Under the pieces are notes generated by a model. It had not been told where the DNA came from. It made no database searches and was given only the letters and a program-made list of their open reading frames with translations. 64,000 nt of DNA from CAYFMP01 sp964344215 (GTDB lineage Bacteria; Pseudomonadota; Alphaproteobacteria; Rhodospirillales; Casp-alpha2), in assembly GCA_964344215.1 (NCBI GenBank), contig CAYFMP010000008.1, forward strand, positions 1-64,000. Direction: 5' to 3'. A program made the translations under genes and the position numbers. This document shows positions 7,289 to 16,738 of this stretch, piece by piece (the first letter of the stretch is position 1; each line of letters begins with the position of its first letter).

Positions 7289-8683
7289 TCAGCGAACGGC
7301 GGAGCGTTCCGACCAGTTGCCCTCGGGCAGGAACTCGGCCTTGTTCCTGGCGGCGGCCGCTTCGGCGTGGTCTCCCAAACCCTCTAGAATAGAGCCTTTC
7401 AGCAGCAGCGATCCGCGACTGGCGGGCCGCAGGCGCAAGGCTTCGGTGACGGCCGGCAGGGCTCTCTCGAGGTCGCCCGTTATGTAATGGAGCATGGCCA
7501 GGTTATGGTGGACCTTCTGATAGCCGGGCTCGATCGACTTGGCTCTGAGGAAATGCTCCAGCGCCTTGTCGATTTGACCCAATTGGACCAGCGCCACGCC
7601 GAGGTCGTCGTGGGCCTCGGCATTGTTGATATCGAGAGACACCGCCATCTCCAGATCCCGGCGCGCCCGCTCGAAATTCCTCTTCCAGATGTGGCGCACG
7701 CCCCGTTTGGTGTAGGCCAGCGAACTCTCCGGATGGCGTTGGATGTAAACGCCGAGATCGGCGATGCTCCTGTCGAGCTCGCCCATTCTGCCGAGCGCCA
7801 TGCCGCGACCGAAATAGGCGGCGTCGGCATCGTCGTCGAGATCCAGGGCCGTGGTGAAATCGCCGACGGCGTCCTCGAAGCGGCCGAGCAGAAAAAGGTT
7901 GCGGCCCCGTTTGACGTACAGTCCGGCGTCGTTCGGCGAGGTCGCGATCCGCCGCCCGAGATCGGTCGCTTCGCGCTCGAGCTTTTCGTAGGTTAGCCCG
8001 TCGTCCTCTTCGACCGGCAACGTTTCCCCCAGTTCCGGCACCAAGGAGACGGGCTTGAGATACTTGCCGGGCTCGACCGGCAGAAACCCGAAGCAGGCCG
8101 AATAAACGTCGTCCGGAACAACGCCTTGTGAGGGCGGCATGTCCTCTTCGTCGAGGTAGAGGTCGATACGGCGCTCGAAGTAATCGCCCTCGCAGCGCTC
8201 GAAGATGGTATTGCCGGAGGCATCGAACTGTCTGAAGGAACTGAGATCGCTATCGCGGTAGTGAACGTTGACGAGGGTCTGGATCGGCGCTTTCCGGTGG
8301 TGCGGCATGTAGGCCGCCAGATAGTCGACGGCCAAGCGGCCGCGCTTGTCGTAGAAATAGACCTCGATCGAATGGGCGGTATCGGGACGTTCGCGTTCCC
8401 AGCGAATTCGACTCAGGAGGCGGCCGTTCTCGGTATCCACGTAGTCGACCTCGCGATAGAAGTCGGGCATGCGGGCATAGCCGCCGAGGCGTTCGAGCGT
8501 GCGTACATTCCGGGTATCTAGCCGGTGTTGGTGGATGCGAAGAAGTCCGTCGGCAAAGGCGTTCCAGGCCTTGATCTGCTTCTTGTTCTCCCTGACGCCG
8601 CTTTCGGTTTGGGCCGAAAGGGGGGCCGTGCCTAGGCCGGCAAGAAAGATCCCGGCGACAACCGAAATAATCAAATGCTTCAT
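7289..8683 (-). CDS. Exported TPR-repeat protein
   Basis: 464 residues. A signal peptide is evident (MKHLIISVVAGIFLAGLGTAPLSAQ), so the protein is periplasmic or outer-membrane associated. Residues about 30-230 form an unrecognised domain rich in Tyr/Arg/Asp, and residues about 240-450 hold at least five TPR units (AGLYVKRGRNLFLLGRFEDAVGD, AAYFGRGMALGRMGELDRSI, AYTKRGVRHIWKRNFERARRD, AHDDLGVALVQLGQIDKALEH, KVHHNLAMLHYITGDLERAL). The frame is open far upstream, but only the ATG at 8683 is followed by a signal peptide. It is divergent from the glutamate dehydrogenase gene across about 200 bases. Function unknown; TPRs imply protein-protein contacts. Confidence 0.8.
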   Translation of the reverse strand: MKHLIISVVAGIFLAGLGTAPLSAQTESGVRENKKQIKAWNAFADGLLRIHQHRLDTRNVRTLERLGGYARMPDFYREVDYVDTENGRLLSRIRWERERPDTAHSIEVYFYDKRGRLAVDYLAAYMPHHRKAPIQTLVNVHYRDSDLSSFRQFDASGNTIFERCEGDYFERRIDLYLDEEDMPPSQGVVPDDVYSACFGFLPVEPGKYLKPVSLVPELGETLPVEEDDGLTYEKLEREATDLGRRIATSPNDAGLYVKRGRNLFLLGRFEDAVGDFTTALDLDDDADAAYFGRGMALGRMGELDRSIADLGVYIQRHPESSLAYTKRGVRHIWKRNFERARRDLEMAVSLDINNAEAHDDLGVALVQLGQIDKALEHFLRAKSIEPGYQKVHHNLAMLHYITGDLERALPAVTEALRLRPASRGSLLLKGSILEGLGDHAEAAAARNKAEFLPEGNWSERSAVR

Positions 8684-8884
8684 CGAACCGCCGAATTTCC
8701 GATACGCACCGACCATACCCGAACCGGCAAAGCCGGTAAACAAGCGCGCCCCGTCCAACCGGCGGTCCCGCGTCAACTCGGGGCGAGACTGCGTACAGTG
8801 TTGTGAACCCTTTGAAAAAACACAATGATCGGCTACCTTTTCAGACATGATCGAGGACCCGTTGGGAGAGACGAGGAGCGCATC

Positions 8885-11800
8885 ATGTCCAAGGATGCCG
8901 AGAAGGAAAAATCCGACCTCATGCGAGGCGTGGCCCGGGAAGTGACGAGGAAAACCGAAGGGGCGGCGACGGGCCGCGTCCAAAGGTTCGTTTCGCAGTA
9001 CTTCGCCAACGTTCCGCCCCGCGACCTGATCGGCCGTACGCCTCGAGGCCTGTTTGCCCTTGCTCACCAGCACTTGTCGTTCAGCTCCAGACGTCCCCCA
9101 CGCAAACCGGTGGTCCGGGCCTACAATCCGACCAAACGCAAACACGGTTATGAAAGCGAGCACACTGTCGTGGAGATTACCAATGACGACATGCCGTTCC
9201 TCGTCGATTCGGTAACCGCCGTATTCACCCGCCGAAACCTGACCGTGTATCTCGTCATCCATCCCATCGTGCATGTTCGCCGCGCCAAGAACGGCAGGCT
9301 CGCCGATGTCTTCGAGACGAGCGGACGACCCGGGGAGCAGGCGGAATCCTTCATACGCCTCGAGATCACCCATCAGTCGGGCCGCCCGCTGGAAAAGATC
9401 GAAGCCGAACTCACTCAAGTCCTTACCGATGTGCGCAGCGCCGTCGACGATTGGCGTCCGATGCGCGACCGAATGGCCGCCCTCATCGAGGAACTCGAAA
9501 CCCCGCCCTCCGGCGTCACGGCGGCGGAGGCCAGGGAGACCCGCGAGTTCCTACGCTGGATCCACGATAACCACTATACGTTCCTGGGATTTCGTGAATA
9601 CACGCTGGCGGGGCGCAAGACGGCGCTTTCGCTCAAAAAGATGACAGGCCTCGGAATCCTAAGAAATTCAAGGCTTTCGGTCTTCGAGAAATGGGACCAT
9701 AAGGACAAGCAGCCGCCCGAAGTCCATGCTTTCGTGGGTTACCCGGACCTTTTGATGGCGACCAAGTCCAATCGCCGCTCGACTATTCACCGGCCGGTCC
9801 ATATGGACACCATCGGCATCAAGCGCCTGGACGCCCAGGGCCGGGTTGTCGGTTTGCGTATGTTCGTCGGACTGTTCACGTCGACTGCCTACAACCGCAG
9901 CCCCAGGTACATCCCGCTTTTGCGCCGGCGCCTGCAGTTGGTCATGGAGAAGGCCAGGTTCGCACCGTCCAGCCACGACGGCAAGGCCTTGATGAACATC
10001 CTGGAGACCTATCCGCGCGACGAGCTTTTCCAGATCTCGGATAAAGTCCTTTTCGAGACGGCCATGGGCATCCTGCATCTGCAGGAGCGCCCGGAGACCC
10101 GACTGTTCATTCGTCACGACGAACTCGAACGGTTCGTTTCCTGTATCACGTTCATGCCGCGCGATCGATACTCAACCGATCTGCGTCGAACCGTAGAGGC
10201 TATCCTCGCCGAGGAACTGCAAGGCCGTTCGGCCGCCTTCTACACGCAGTTGGACGACTCGCCCCTGGCCCGCCTCCACATCATTATTTCCATGCTGTCG
10301 GGAGCCATTCCGAAATACGACCAGTCCCGCATCGAGGCGCGTATCACGGAGGCCGCGCGCTCATGGGCGGACAGGTTGCGCGTCGCGCTCGACGACGCGC
10401 ACGGCGAGGAGATTGCTCAGGAACTCCTGTTGCAGTTCGGTGAAGCGTTCGGCCCCGGCTACCGGGAGCGATACAGCGCCGCCGATGCCGTCACCGACAT
10501 CGGCAAGGTGCAGGACGTCATCGCCAATGGCAGCCTCGCCATGAACCTCTATCGCATCGACGGTTCGTCGGTATCGCGGGTCCGATTCAAGATATATCAT
10601 CCGGAAAATCCGGTGCCGCTGTCGGATGTGTTGCCGCTGTTCGAACACATGGGCTTCAAGGTCATCGACGAAAGCCCTCATGAGGTCGACGCCGGCGACG
10701 GGCGGATCGTCATGATCCACGACTTCGGCCTCGACACCAGCGACGGCGCGGCGGTCGACCTGGACGGCATCCGCGACAACTTCCAGACCGCCTTCCTCAG
10801 AGTCTGGAACGGCGATGTCGAAAGCGACGGTTTCAACGCGCTGGTCTCGCGGGGTGGCCTGACGTGGCGCGAGGTCGTGGTGCTGCGTGCCTACTGCAAA
10901 TACCTGCGCCAGGCCGGGATCGCCTTCTCGCAGACCTACATGGAACAAACGCTCTCGAACAACCCCGGGCTGACACGCGATATCGTCAACCTGTTCATGG
11001 CCAGGTTTGACCCGGCCACGGCCAAGGGCAAGGCTTCGGCGTCGCGCGTCAAGCGCATCCGCGGCCGCCTGAAACGGGGGCTGGAAACCGTCGTCAGCGC
11101 CGACGAGGACCGCATCCTCAGGCGTTTCCTCAATCTGGTCGAGAGCACGCTTCGGACCAACTATTTCCAGAAATCCGACGATAGACGCCCAAAGCCCTAT
11201 CTCTCGTTCAAGTTCGATTCGCAAGCAATCGACGATCTGCCACTGCCGCGTCCGCTGCGGGAGATTTTCGTCTATAGCCCGCGGGTCGAGGGTGTACATC
11301 TGCGTTTCGGCATGGTCGCACGCGGCGGTCTGCGCTGGTCGGACCGGCGCGAGGACTTCCGCACCGAGGTGCTCGGGCTGGTCAAGGCGCAGCAGGTCAA
11401 GAACGCCGTCATCGTGCCGGTTGGATCGAAGGGCGGCTTCGTCGTCAAGCAGCCGCCGTCGGCCGGCGGTCGTGACGCCTTCATGGATGAAGGGATCGCG
11501 TGCTACAAGACCTTCATCTCAGGCTTGCTCGATCTCACCGACAACATCCGCGGACCGAGAATAGTACCTCCGAAGCGCGTGGTGCGGCGAGACGGCGACG
11601 ATCCCTACCTGGTGGTCGCCGCCGACAAAGGTACGGCCACGTTCTCGGATATCGCCAACTCGGTTTCTATCGAATACGGCCACTGGCTCGGCGACGCCTT
11701 CGCATCCGGTGGCTCCCAAGGATACGACCACAAGAAGATGGGCATCACGGCCCGCGGCGCCTGGGAGTCGGTCAAGCGCCATTTCCGCGAGATGGGCACC

Positions 11801-13726
11801 GACATCCAGAAGCAGGATTTTACGGTGGCCGGGGTCGGCGACATGGCCGGCGACGTCTTCGGCAACGGCATGCTGCTATCCAAGCACATCAAGCTGATCG
11901 CCGCCTTCAATCACATGCACATTTTCGTCGACCCGGACCCGGACCCGGCACCCTCCTTCGCCGAGCGAAAGCGGCTGTTCAAGATGCCGAGGTCGTCGTG
12001 GGCCGATTACGACGCCGAAGTAATGTCGAAGGGCGCCGCCATCTACGAGCGCAGCGCCAAGTCCCTCCGGCTGTCGCCGGAAATTCGAGAGCGCTTCGAG
12101 ATCGCCAAAGTCGACGTCACGCCCAACGAACTGATCGGCCACATCCTTAGGGCCCAGGTCGACCTCATGTGGTTCGGCGGCATCGGCACCTACATCAAGG
12201 CGAGCGCCGAATCGCACGTCGATGTCGGCGACCGCGCCAACGACGCCATACGCGTCGACGGCAACGAGCTTCGCTGCCGGGTGATCGGCGAAGGCGCCAA
12301 CCTGGGCGCCACGCAGCGCGGCCGAATCGAATACGCGCTCAACGGCGGTCGTCTCAACACGGACTCCATCGACAACTCGGCCGGGGTCGATTCGTCCGAC
12401 CACGAGGTCAACATCAAAATCCTGATCGATTCGGTGGTCGCGTCGGGGGGCCTGACCGAGAAGCAGCGCAACGCGTTGCTGGCCAGCATGACCGATGAGG
12501 TTGGGAAGCTGGTGCTGGTCCACAACTACCGTCAGACCCAGGCCATCACCTTGATCGAATCGAAAGGCGTTCACGCCCTCGACAACCAACAGCGCATGAT
12601 GCGGGCGCTGGAAAAGGAGGATCGTCTGAACCGGGCGGTCGAATTCCTGCCCGACGATGAAATGTTGTCCGAACGGAGCCTGGCCAAGCAGGGCCTGTGC
12701 CGGCCGGAGCTGTCGGTGCTGATCAGCTACGCCAAGATCTGGCTTTACGACGAGCTCATCGCATCGGATGTGCCGGACGATCCGTTCCTTGTCGCGGACT
12801 TGATCGATTATTTCCCGACGCCGCTACGGTCCAAGTACGCCAAACAGATCGGCCAGCATCGCCTGCGTCGCGAAATCATCGCCACGCGGGCCACCAATTC
12901 ACTCGTCGACCGGGTCGGCGATACCTTCGTCGCCGAGTTCATGGAGAAGACCGGGCGCAGCGCAGCCGAGATCGCACGGGCCTATACCATCACCCGTCAC
13001 GTCTTCCGGCTGCGTGAGCTGTGGGCCGATATCGAGGCGTTCGACAACCGGGTGCCGGCGGCGGCGCAGGCGGCCATGCTGGCCGACATCAACCACCTTA
13101 TCGAATGGGCGACGTTGTGGTTGTTGCGCCAGGGCACGCCGGGGCTCGACATCGGCGCCCATATCCGCGAGTTCGAGGACGGCATCGCGATGCTGGCCAA
13201 CAACATCAATTCGGTGATGCCGGCCCATTACGTGAGCGACATGCGCAAACGAGGCCGCGCCTATCTGGTACAGAGCGTGCCCGAGCGCCTGGCCTTCCGC
13301 ATCGCCGGGTTGGTCAATCTCTATTCCGGGTGCGATATCGTCCGTCTGGCCGCCAAGCGTAAGCTTCCGGTCCTCGATGTGGCGCGCGCCTATTTCGCCG
13401 TCGGCACCCGTTTCAAGCTGGGCCGGCTGCGCGCCGCCGCCGAACACATGGATTCGGAAAGCCATTGGCAGCAATTGGCGGTGGCGGCGTTGATCGAGGA
13501 AATCTACAGCCACCAGTTGGCGCTGACCCTCCAGGTTCTCGATTCAGGCGGCGGCAAGGGAGACCCGGCCAAGGCGATCGAGAAGTGGGCGGCGGCGAAC
13601 GACACCGTAGTCGGGCCGACCGAACAGCTTTTGACCGAGTTGTGGGCCACCGACGTCAACGATCTGTCGATGGTTGCCGTCGCCAGCCGCCAGATCAGAA
13701 CCATGACCGAAGGCCGGTCGGCCTAG
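8885..13726 (+). CDS. gdh: NAD-specific glutamate dehydrogenase, large type
   Basis: 1,613 residues, the length of the GDH-180 (bacterial NAD-GDH, Bac_GDH) family that oxidises glutamate to 2-oxoglutarate and ammonium. A long N-terminal regulatory half (ACT-like segments, ITNDDMPFLVDSVTAVF at about residue 77) precedes the catalytic core, where GGLRWSDRREDFRTEVLGL, VKNAVIVPVGSKGGFVVK, GDMAGDVFGNGML and FGGIGTYIK are evident. The ATG at 8885 has GAGGAG upstream. A longer frame from 8825 has no such site. The enzyme is cytosolic and feeds amino-acid carbon into the TCA cycle. An Atg22-like transporter gene starts 15 bases after its stop, so the two are probably co-transcribed. Confidence 0.95.
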   Translation: MSKDAEKEKSDLMRGVAREVTRKTEGAATGRVQRFVSQYFANVPPRDLIGRTPRGLFALAHQHLSFSSRRPPRKPVVRAYNPTKRKHGYESEHTVVEITNDDMPFLVDSVTAVFTRRNLTVYLVIHPIVHVRRAKNGRLADVFETSGRPGEQAESFIRLEITHQSGRPLEKIEAELTQVLTDVRSAVDDWRPMRDRMAALIEELETPPSGVTAAEARETREFLRWIHDNHYTFLGFREYTLAGRKTALSLKKMTGLGILRNSRLSVFEKWDHKDKQPPEVHAFVGYPDLLMATKSNRRSTIHRPVHMDTIGIKRLDAQGRVVGLRMFVGLFTSTAYNRSPRYIPLLRRRLQLVMEKARFAPSSHDGKALMNILETYPRDELFQISDKVLFETAMGILHLQERPETRLFIRHDELERFVSCITFMPRDRYSTDLRRTVEAILAEELQGRSAAFYTQLDDSPLARLHIIISMLSGAIPKYDQSRIEARITEAARSWADRLRVALDDAHGEEIAQELLLQFGEAFGPGYRERYSAADAVTDIGKVQDVIANGSLAMNLYRIDGSSVSRVRFKIYHPENPVPLSDVLPLFEHMGFKVIDESPHEVDAGDGRIVMIHDFGLDTSDGAAVDLDGIRDNFQTAFLRVWNGDVESDGFNALVSRGGLTWREVVVLRAYCKYLRQAGIAFSQTYMEQTLSNNPGLTRDIVNLFMARFDPATAKGKASASRVKRIRGRLKRGLETVVSADEDRILRRFLNLVESTLRTNYFQKSDDRRPKPYLSFKFDSQAIDDLPLPRPLREIFVYSPRVEGVHLRFGMVARGGLRWSDRREDFRTEVLGLVKAQQVKNAVIVPVGSKGGFVVKQPPSAGGRDAFMDEGIACYKTFISGLLDLTDNIRGPRIVPPKRVVRRDGDDPYLVVAADKGTATFSDIANSVSIEYGHWLGDAFASGGSQGYDHKKMGITARGAWESVKRHFREMGTDIQKQDFTVAGVGDMAGDVFGNGMLLSKHIKLIAAFNHMHIFVDPDPDPAPSFAERKRLFKMPRSSWADYDAEVMSKGAAIYERSAKSLRLSPEIRERFEIAKVDVTPNELIGHILRAQVDLMWFGGIGTYIKASAESHVDVGDRANDAIRVDGNELRCRVIGEGANLGATQRGRIEYALNGGRLNTDSIDNSAGVDSSDHEVNIKILIDSVVASGGLTEKQRNALLASMTDEVGKLVLVHNYRQTQAITLIESKGVHALDNQQRMMRALEKEDRLNRAVEFLPDDEMLSERSLAKQGLCRPELSVLISYAKIWLYDELIASDVPDDPFLVADLIDYFPTPLRSKYAKQIGQHRLRREIIATRATNSLVDRVGDTFVAEFMEKTGRSAAEIARAYTITRHVFRLRELWADIEAFDNRVPAAAQAAMLADINHLIEWATLWLLRQGTPGLDIGAHIREFEDGIAMLANNINSVMPAHYVSDMRKRGRAYLVQSVPERLAFRIAGLVNLYSGCDIVRLAAKRKLPVLDVARAYFAVGTRFKLGRLRAAAEHMDSESHWQQLAVAALIEEIYSHQLALTLQVLDSGGGKGDPAKAIEKWAAANDTVVGPTEQLLTELWATDVNDLSMVAVASRQIRTMTEGRSA

Positions 13727-13741
13727 GCCGGGTCTTGGCCC

Positions 13742-15025
13742 ATGCCGGGAAACGCCGAGCCGCCGAACACGGCCTCCACCCCGACCGTTGGTTTGATCGC
13801 GTGGTCGTTCTACGATTGGGCTAATTCGGCGTTTCCGACCGTCATCACCACCTTCGTCTTCGCCGCCTATTTCACCAAAGGCATCGCCGTCGACGAGGTT
13901 ACGGGCACCGTGCAGTGGGGGTATGCCATCAGCCTGGCCGCCGTCGCCATCGCCCTGTCGGGACCCGTCTTCGGGGCCATCGCCGATCGCGGCGGCCGCC
14001 GAAAGCCGTGGCTGTTGGCGTTTACCGGCTTGTGCGCGCTGACCTCGGCGGCGCTATGGACGGCCGAGCCGGAGGCGTCGGCGGTGACCCGGACCCTGGT
14101 TCTGGTGGCGCTGGCCACGTTCGCCTTCGAGATCGGCATGGTCTTCTACAACGCCATGCTGCCCGACCTGTCGCCCGAAGGCAGTATCGGGCGCTGGTCC
14201 GGCTGGGGCTGGGGATTGGGGTACCTGGGCGGTCTGGCCTGCCTGGGACTGACCTTGGTCGGGCTGGTCCAGGCCGAGGCCCCGTGGTTCGGGCTCGACA
14301 AGGAGGCGGCCGAGCATTTGCGGGCGACCGGGCCGATGGTCGGCCTGTGGATGGTCGTGTTCGCGGCGCCGCTGTTTGTGCTGACGCCGGACCGGCCGGC
14401 TTCCGGTCTCGGACTGGCGACGGCGGTTCGCGAAGGCTTGGCGACCCTGCTCGCCACCCTCAGGCGCATCCGCCAGTACGCCACCATCGCGCGCTTTCTG
14501 CTTGCCCGCATGATCTACACGGACGGGCTCAACACGCTGTTCGCTTTCGGCGGCATCTATGCCGCCGGCACCTTCGGGCTGAGTTTCGAGGAGCTGATCG
14601 TGTTCGGGATCGGCATGAACGTCACGGCCGGCGCCGGTGCCGCCGCGTTCGCCTGGCTCGACGACCTGTGGGGGCCGAAACGGGTCATCGTCGTTTCGGT
14701 GGCGGCGCTCAGCGTTCTCGGCTCGGTGCTGCTGCTGATCGAAAGCCAGGCGCTGTTCTGGGCCTTCGGACTGTCGCTCGGCATCTTCGTCGGTCCGGCC
14801 CAGTCGGCCAGCCGTTCGATGATGGCGCGCCTGGCGCCGCCCGAACTGCGCACCGAGATGTTCGGGCTGTACGCGTTTTCCGGCAAGGCCATCTCTTTTC
14901 TGGGTCCGGCGCTGCTGGCCTTCGCCACCGAACAGTTCGACAGCCAGCGGGCCGGCATGGCGACCATCGTCATCTTTTTCGTGGTCGGACTGGTGTTGCT
15001 GAAAGGCGTGCCCGACCGCCGCTGA
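13742..15025 (+). CDS. MFS transporter, Atg22/UMF1-like
   Basis: 427 residues, hydrophobic, with about 12 predicted membrane spans. The opening GLIAWSFYDWANSAFPTVITTFVFAAYF is characteristic of the Atg22/UMF1 branch of the major facilitator superfamily, and the loop-2 motif appears as GAIADRGGRRKP near residue 80. Eukaryotic Atg22 exports amino acids from the vacuole; the substrate of bacterial members is unknown, although the position 15 bases after NAD-glutamate dehydrogenase hints at amino acids or related metabolites. Located in the inner membrane. The next gene, purH, is convergent. Confidence 0.85.
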   Translation: MPGNAEPPNTASTPTVGLIAWSFYDWANSAFPTVITTFVFAAYFTKGIAVDEVTGTVQWGYAISLAAVAIALSGPVFGAIADRGGRRKPWLLAFTGLCALTSAALWTAEPEASAVTRTLVLVALATFAFEIGMVFYNAMLPDLSPEGSIGRWSGWGWGLGYLGGLACLGLTLVGLVQAEAPWFGLDKEAAEHLRATGPMVGLWMVVFAAPLFVLTPDRPASGLGLATAVREGLATLLATLRRIRQYATIARFLLARMIYTDGLNTLFAFGGIYAAGTFGLSFEELIVFGIGMNVTAGAGAAAFAWLDDLWGPKRVIVVSVAALSVLGSVLLLIESQALFWAFGLSLGIFVGPAQSASRSMMARLAPPELRTEMFGLYAFSGKAISFLGPALLAFATEQFDSQRAGMATIVIFFVVGLVLLKGVPDRR

Positions 15026-15035
15026 CCGAATCGTT

Positions 15036-15069
15036 GGAAAACGAAAAGCCGGACCCGAAGGCCCGGCTT
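15036..15069 (-). terminator. Intrinsic terminator of purH
   Basis: Read leftward, positions 15069-15046 form a 10-bp stem (one G-U wobble) closed by the extra-stable C(UUCG)G tetraloop, followed by TTTTCGTTTT-type U-rich sequence to 15036. It begins 44 bases after the purH stop. A second small hairpin, CCCGC TTAC GCGGG at 15085-15098, lies in between. The rightward MFS transcript meets the same stem, but without a U-tract. Confidence 0.75.
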
Positions 15070-15112
15070 AGGCGATTCTGAACTCCCGCTTACGCGGGAA
15101 CGGCGGCGCGGA

Positions 15113-16684
15113 TCAGTGGCGGAAATGCCGCATGCCGGTGAAGACCATGGCGAGGCCGGCGTCGTCGGCGGCGGCGATGACCTCGTCGTCGCGGACGCTT
15201 CCCCCCGGCTGGATGACGGCGGTAGCACCGGCTTCGGCGGCCGCCAGCAAGCCGTCGGCGAACGGAAAGAAGGCGTCCGAAGCGACCACCGAGCCCCGTG
15301 CCCAGGAGGTCCGATCGCCGGCGACGCGGGCCGCGTCCTCGGCCTTCCAGGCGGCGATACGCGACGAATTGACGCGGCTCATCTGGCCGGCCCCGACGCC
15401 GACCGTGGCGCCGCCCTTGGCATAGACGATGGCGTTCGATTTGACATGCTTGGCGACCGTAAAGGCGAACTCGAGATCGTTCATTTCGGCCTCGGTGGGG
15501 GCGCGCTCCGTGACTACTTTCATGTCCTCCAGCACCCGGTCGTCGCGGCATTGCAGGAGGTAGCCGCCGGACAAGGAGCGTATCGTCATGCCGGCTTCGG
15601 ACGGGTCGGGCATGGCGCCGGTGACGAGGACACGGAGGTTCTTCTTGGCGGCCAGCACCTCACGCGCTTCCGCGTCGATCTCCGGCGCAATCACCACTTC
15701 GGCAAACAGCTCGGCAACCTCGGCTGCGGTCGCCGCTTCGAGCGTTCGGTTGAAGGCGATGATGCCGCCGAAAGCGCTCTCGGTGTCGCAGGCGAGCGCC
15801 CGGGCGTAGGCCTCCGAGAGGCCGGCGCCGAGCGCGACGCCGCACGGGTTGGCGTGCTTGATGATGGCGCAGGCCGGGCCGTCGGCGAACTCGGCGACCA
15901 GTTCGAAGGCGGCGTCGGTGTCGTTGAGGTTGTTGAAGCTGAGCTCCTTGCCCTGGATCTGCTCGGCAGTGGCGACGCCGGGTCGGCTGCCGCCGTCCGT
16001 ATAAAAGGCGGCCTGCTGGTGCGGGTTTTCGCCGTAGCGCAGGGTCTGGGCGAGCCGGCCGGTGAAGGTGGCGCGCTTCGGAAATGCCTCGCCCAGCTGC
16101 CCGGCGAACCAGCCGCCGATGGCGGCGTCGTAGGCGGCGGTCCGCGCATAAGCAGCGGCGGCCAGTTCCTTGCGGAACTCCGGCGAGGTGGCGCCACCGG
16201 ACGCCTTCATCTCGTCGATCAGCCGCGGATAGTCGGCCGGGTCGACGACGACGGTGACGAAAGCATGGTTCTTGGCCGCCGCCCGGATCAACGCCGGCCC
16301 GCCGATGTCGATGTTTTCGATGCAGTCCGCGAATGCGCCGCCGCCGGCGACGGTGGCCTCGAACGGATACAGGTTGACGACCAACAGGTCGATCGGCGCG
16401 ATGCCGTGTTCTGTCATCGCCGCTTCATGCTCGGCGTTGCCGCGAACGGCCAAGAGGCCGCCGTGGATGGCCGGCTGCAGGGTCTTGACCCGGCCGTCCA
16501 TGATCTCGGGAAAGCCGGTATGATCGGAAACCTCGACGACCGCGACGCCGGCTTCGGCCAGCGCCTTGGCGGAACCGCCGGTAGACAGGATCTCGACGCC
16601 GGCCCCGCTTAGGAAAGCCCCCAGTTCGGCCAGGCCAGCCTTGTCGGATACGGAGATGAGCGCGCGCTTGATGGGGTTTGACAT
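15113..16684 (-). CDS. purH: Bifunctional AICAR transformylase / IMP cyclohydrolase
   Basis: 523 residues, full length for PurH, catalysing the last two steps of purine synthesis (AICAR to FAICAR to IMP). The N-terminal MGS-like cyclohydrolase domain (residues 1-about 150) starts IKRALISVSDKAGLAEL and has STGGSAKALAEAG. The transformylase domain shows LRYGENPHQQAAFY, IKHANPCGVALG (with the catalytic Lys-His) and GAGQMSRVNSSRIA, ending in FTGMRHFRH. Cytosolic. It lies immediately downstream of the polysaccharide locus on the same strand, 42 bases after the CapD/WbpM-like gene, and ends at a strong terminator. Read-through from the glycan genes is possible. Confidence 0.97.
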   Translation of the reverse strand: MSNPIKRALISVSDKAGLAELGAFLSGAGVEILSTGGSAKALAEAGVAVVEVSDHTGFPEIMDGRVKTLQPAIHGGLLAVRGNAEHEAAMTEHGIAPIDLLVVNLYPFEATVAGGGAFADCIENIDIGGPALIRAAAKNHAFVTVVVDPADYPRLIDEMKASGGATSPEFRKELAAAAYARTAAYDAAIGGWFAGQLGEAFPKRATFTGRLAQTLRYGENPHQQAAFYTDGGSRPGVATAEQIQGKELSFNNLNDTDAAFELVAEFADGPACAIIKHANPCGVALGAGLSEAYARALACDTESAFGGIIAFNRTLEAATAAEVAELFAEVVIAPEIDAEAREVLAAKKNLRVLVTGAMPDPSEAGMTIRSLSGGYLLQCRDDRVLEDMKVVTERAPTEAEMNDLEFAFTVAKHVKSNAIVYAKGGATVGVGAGQMSRVNSSRIAAWKAEDAARVAGDRTSWARGSVVASDAFFPFADGLLAAAEAGATAVIQPGGSVRDDEVIAAADDAGLAMVFTGMRHFRH

Positions 16685-16711
16685 CTGGATGACTTCCTCA
16701 CAATCGTCGGA

Positions 16712-16738
16712 GCATCCGGCCGACGTTCAGCCGGATGC
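16712..16738. other. Inverted repeat at the end of the CapD/WbpM-like gene
   Basis: A perfect 9-bp inverted repeat (GCATCCGGC, 9-base spacer, GCCGGATGC) includes the stop codon of the CapD/WbpM-like gene in its loop. It lacks a following U-tract on the minus strand, so it is more likely an mRNA 3'-end stabiliser or attenuator between the glycan locus and purH than a terminator. Confidence 0.35.

Noticed and set aside
10361..11299. Long antisense reading frames inside the glutamate dehydrogenase and other GC-rich genes
   Set aside because: They are mirror frames of clearly assigned genes in GC-rich DNA, with Arg/Asp/Val-biased composition and no domain.
16685..16726. Independent purH promoter or purine riboswitch in front of purH
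   Set aside because: Only 42 bases separate it from the preceding gene; no promoter hexamers or riboswitch fold are visible there.
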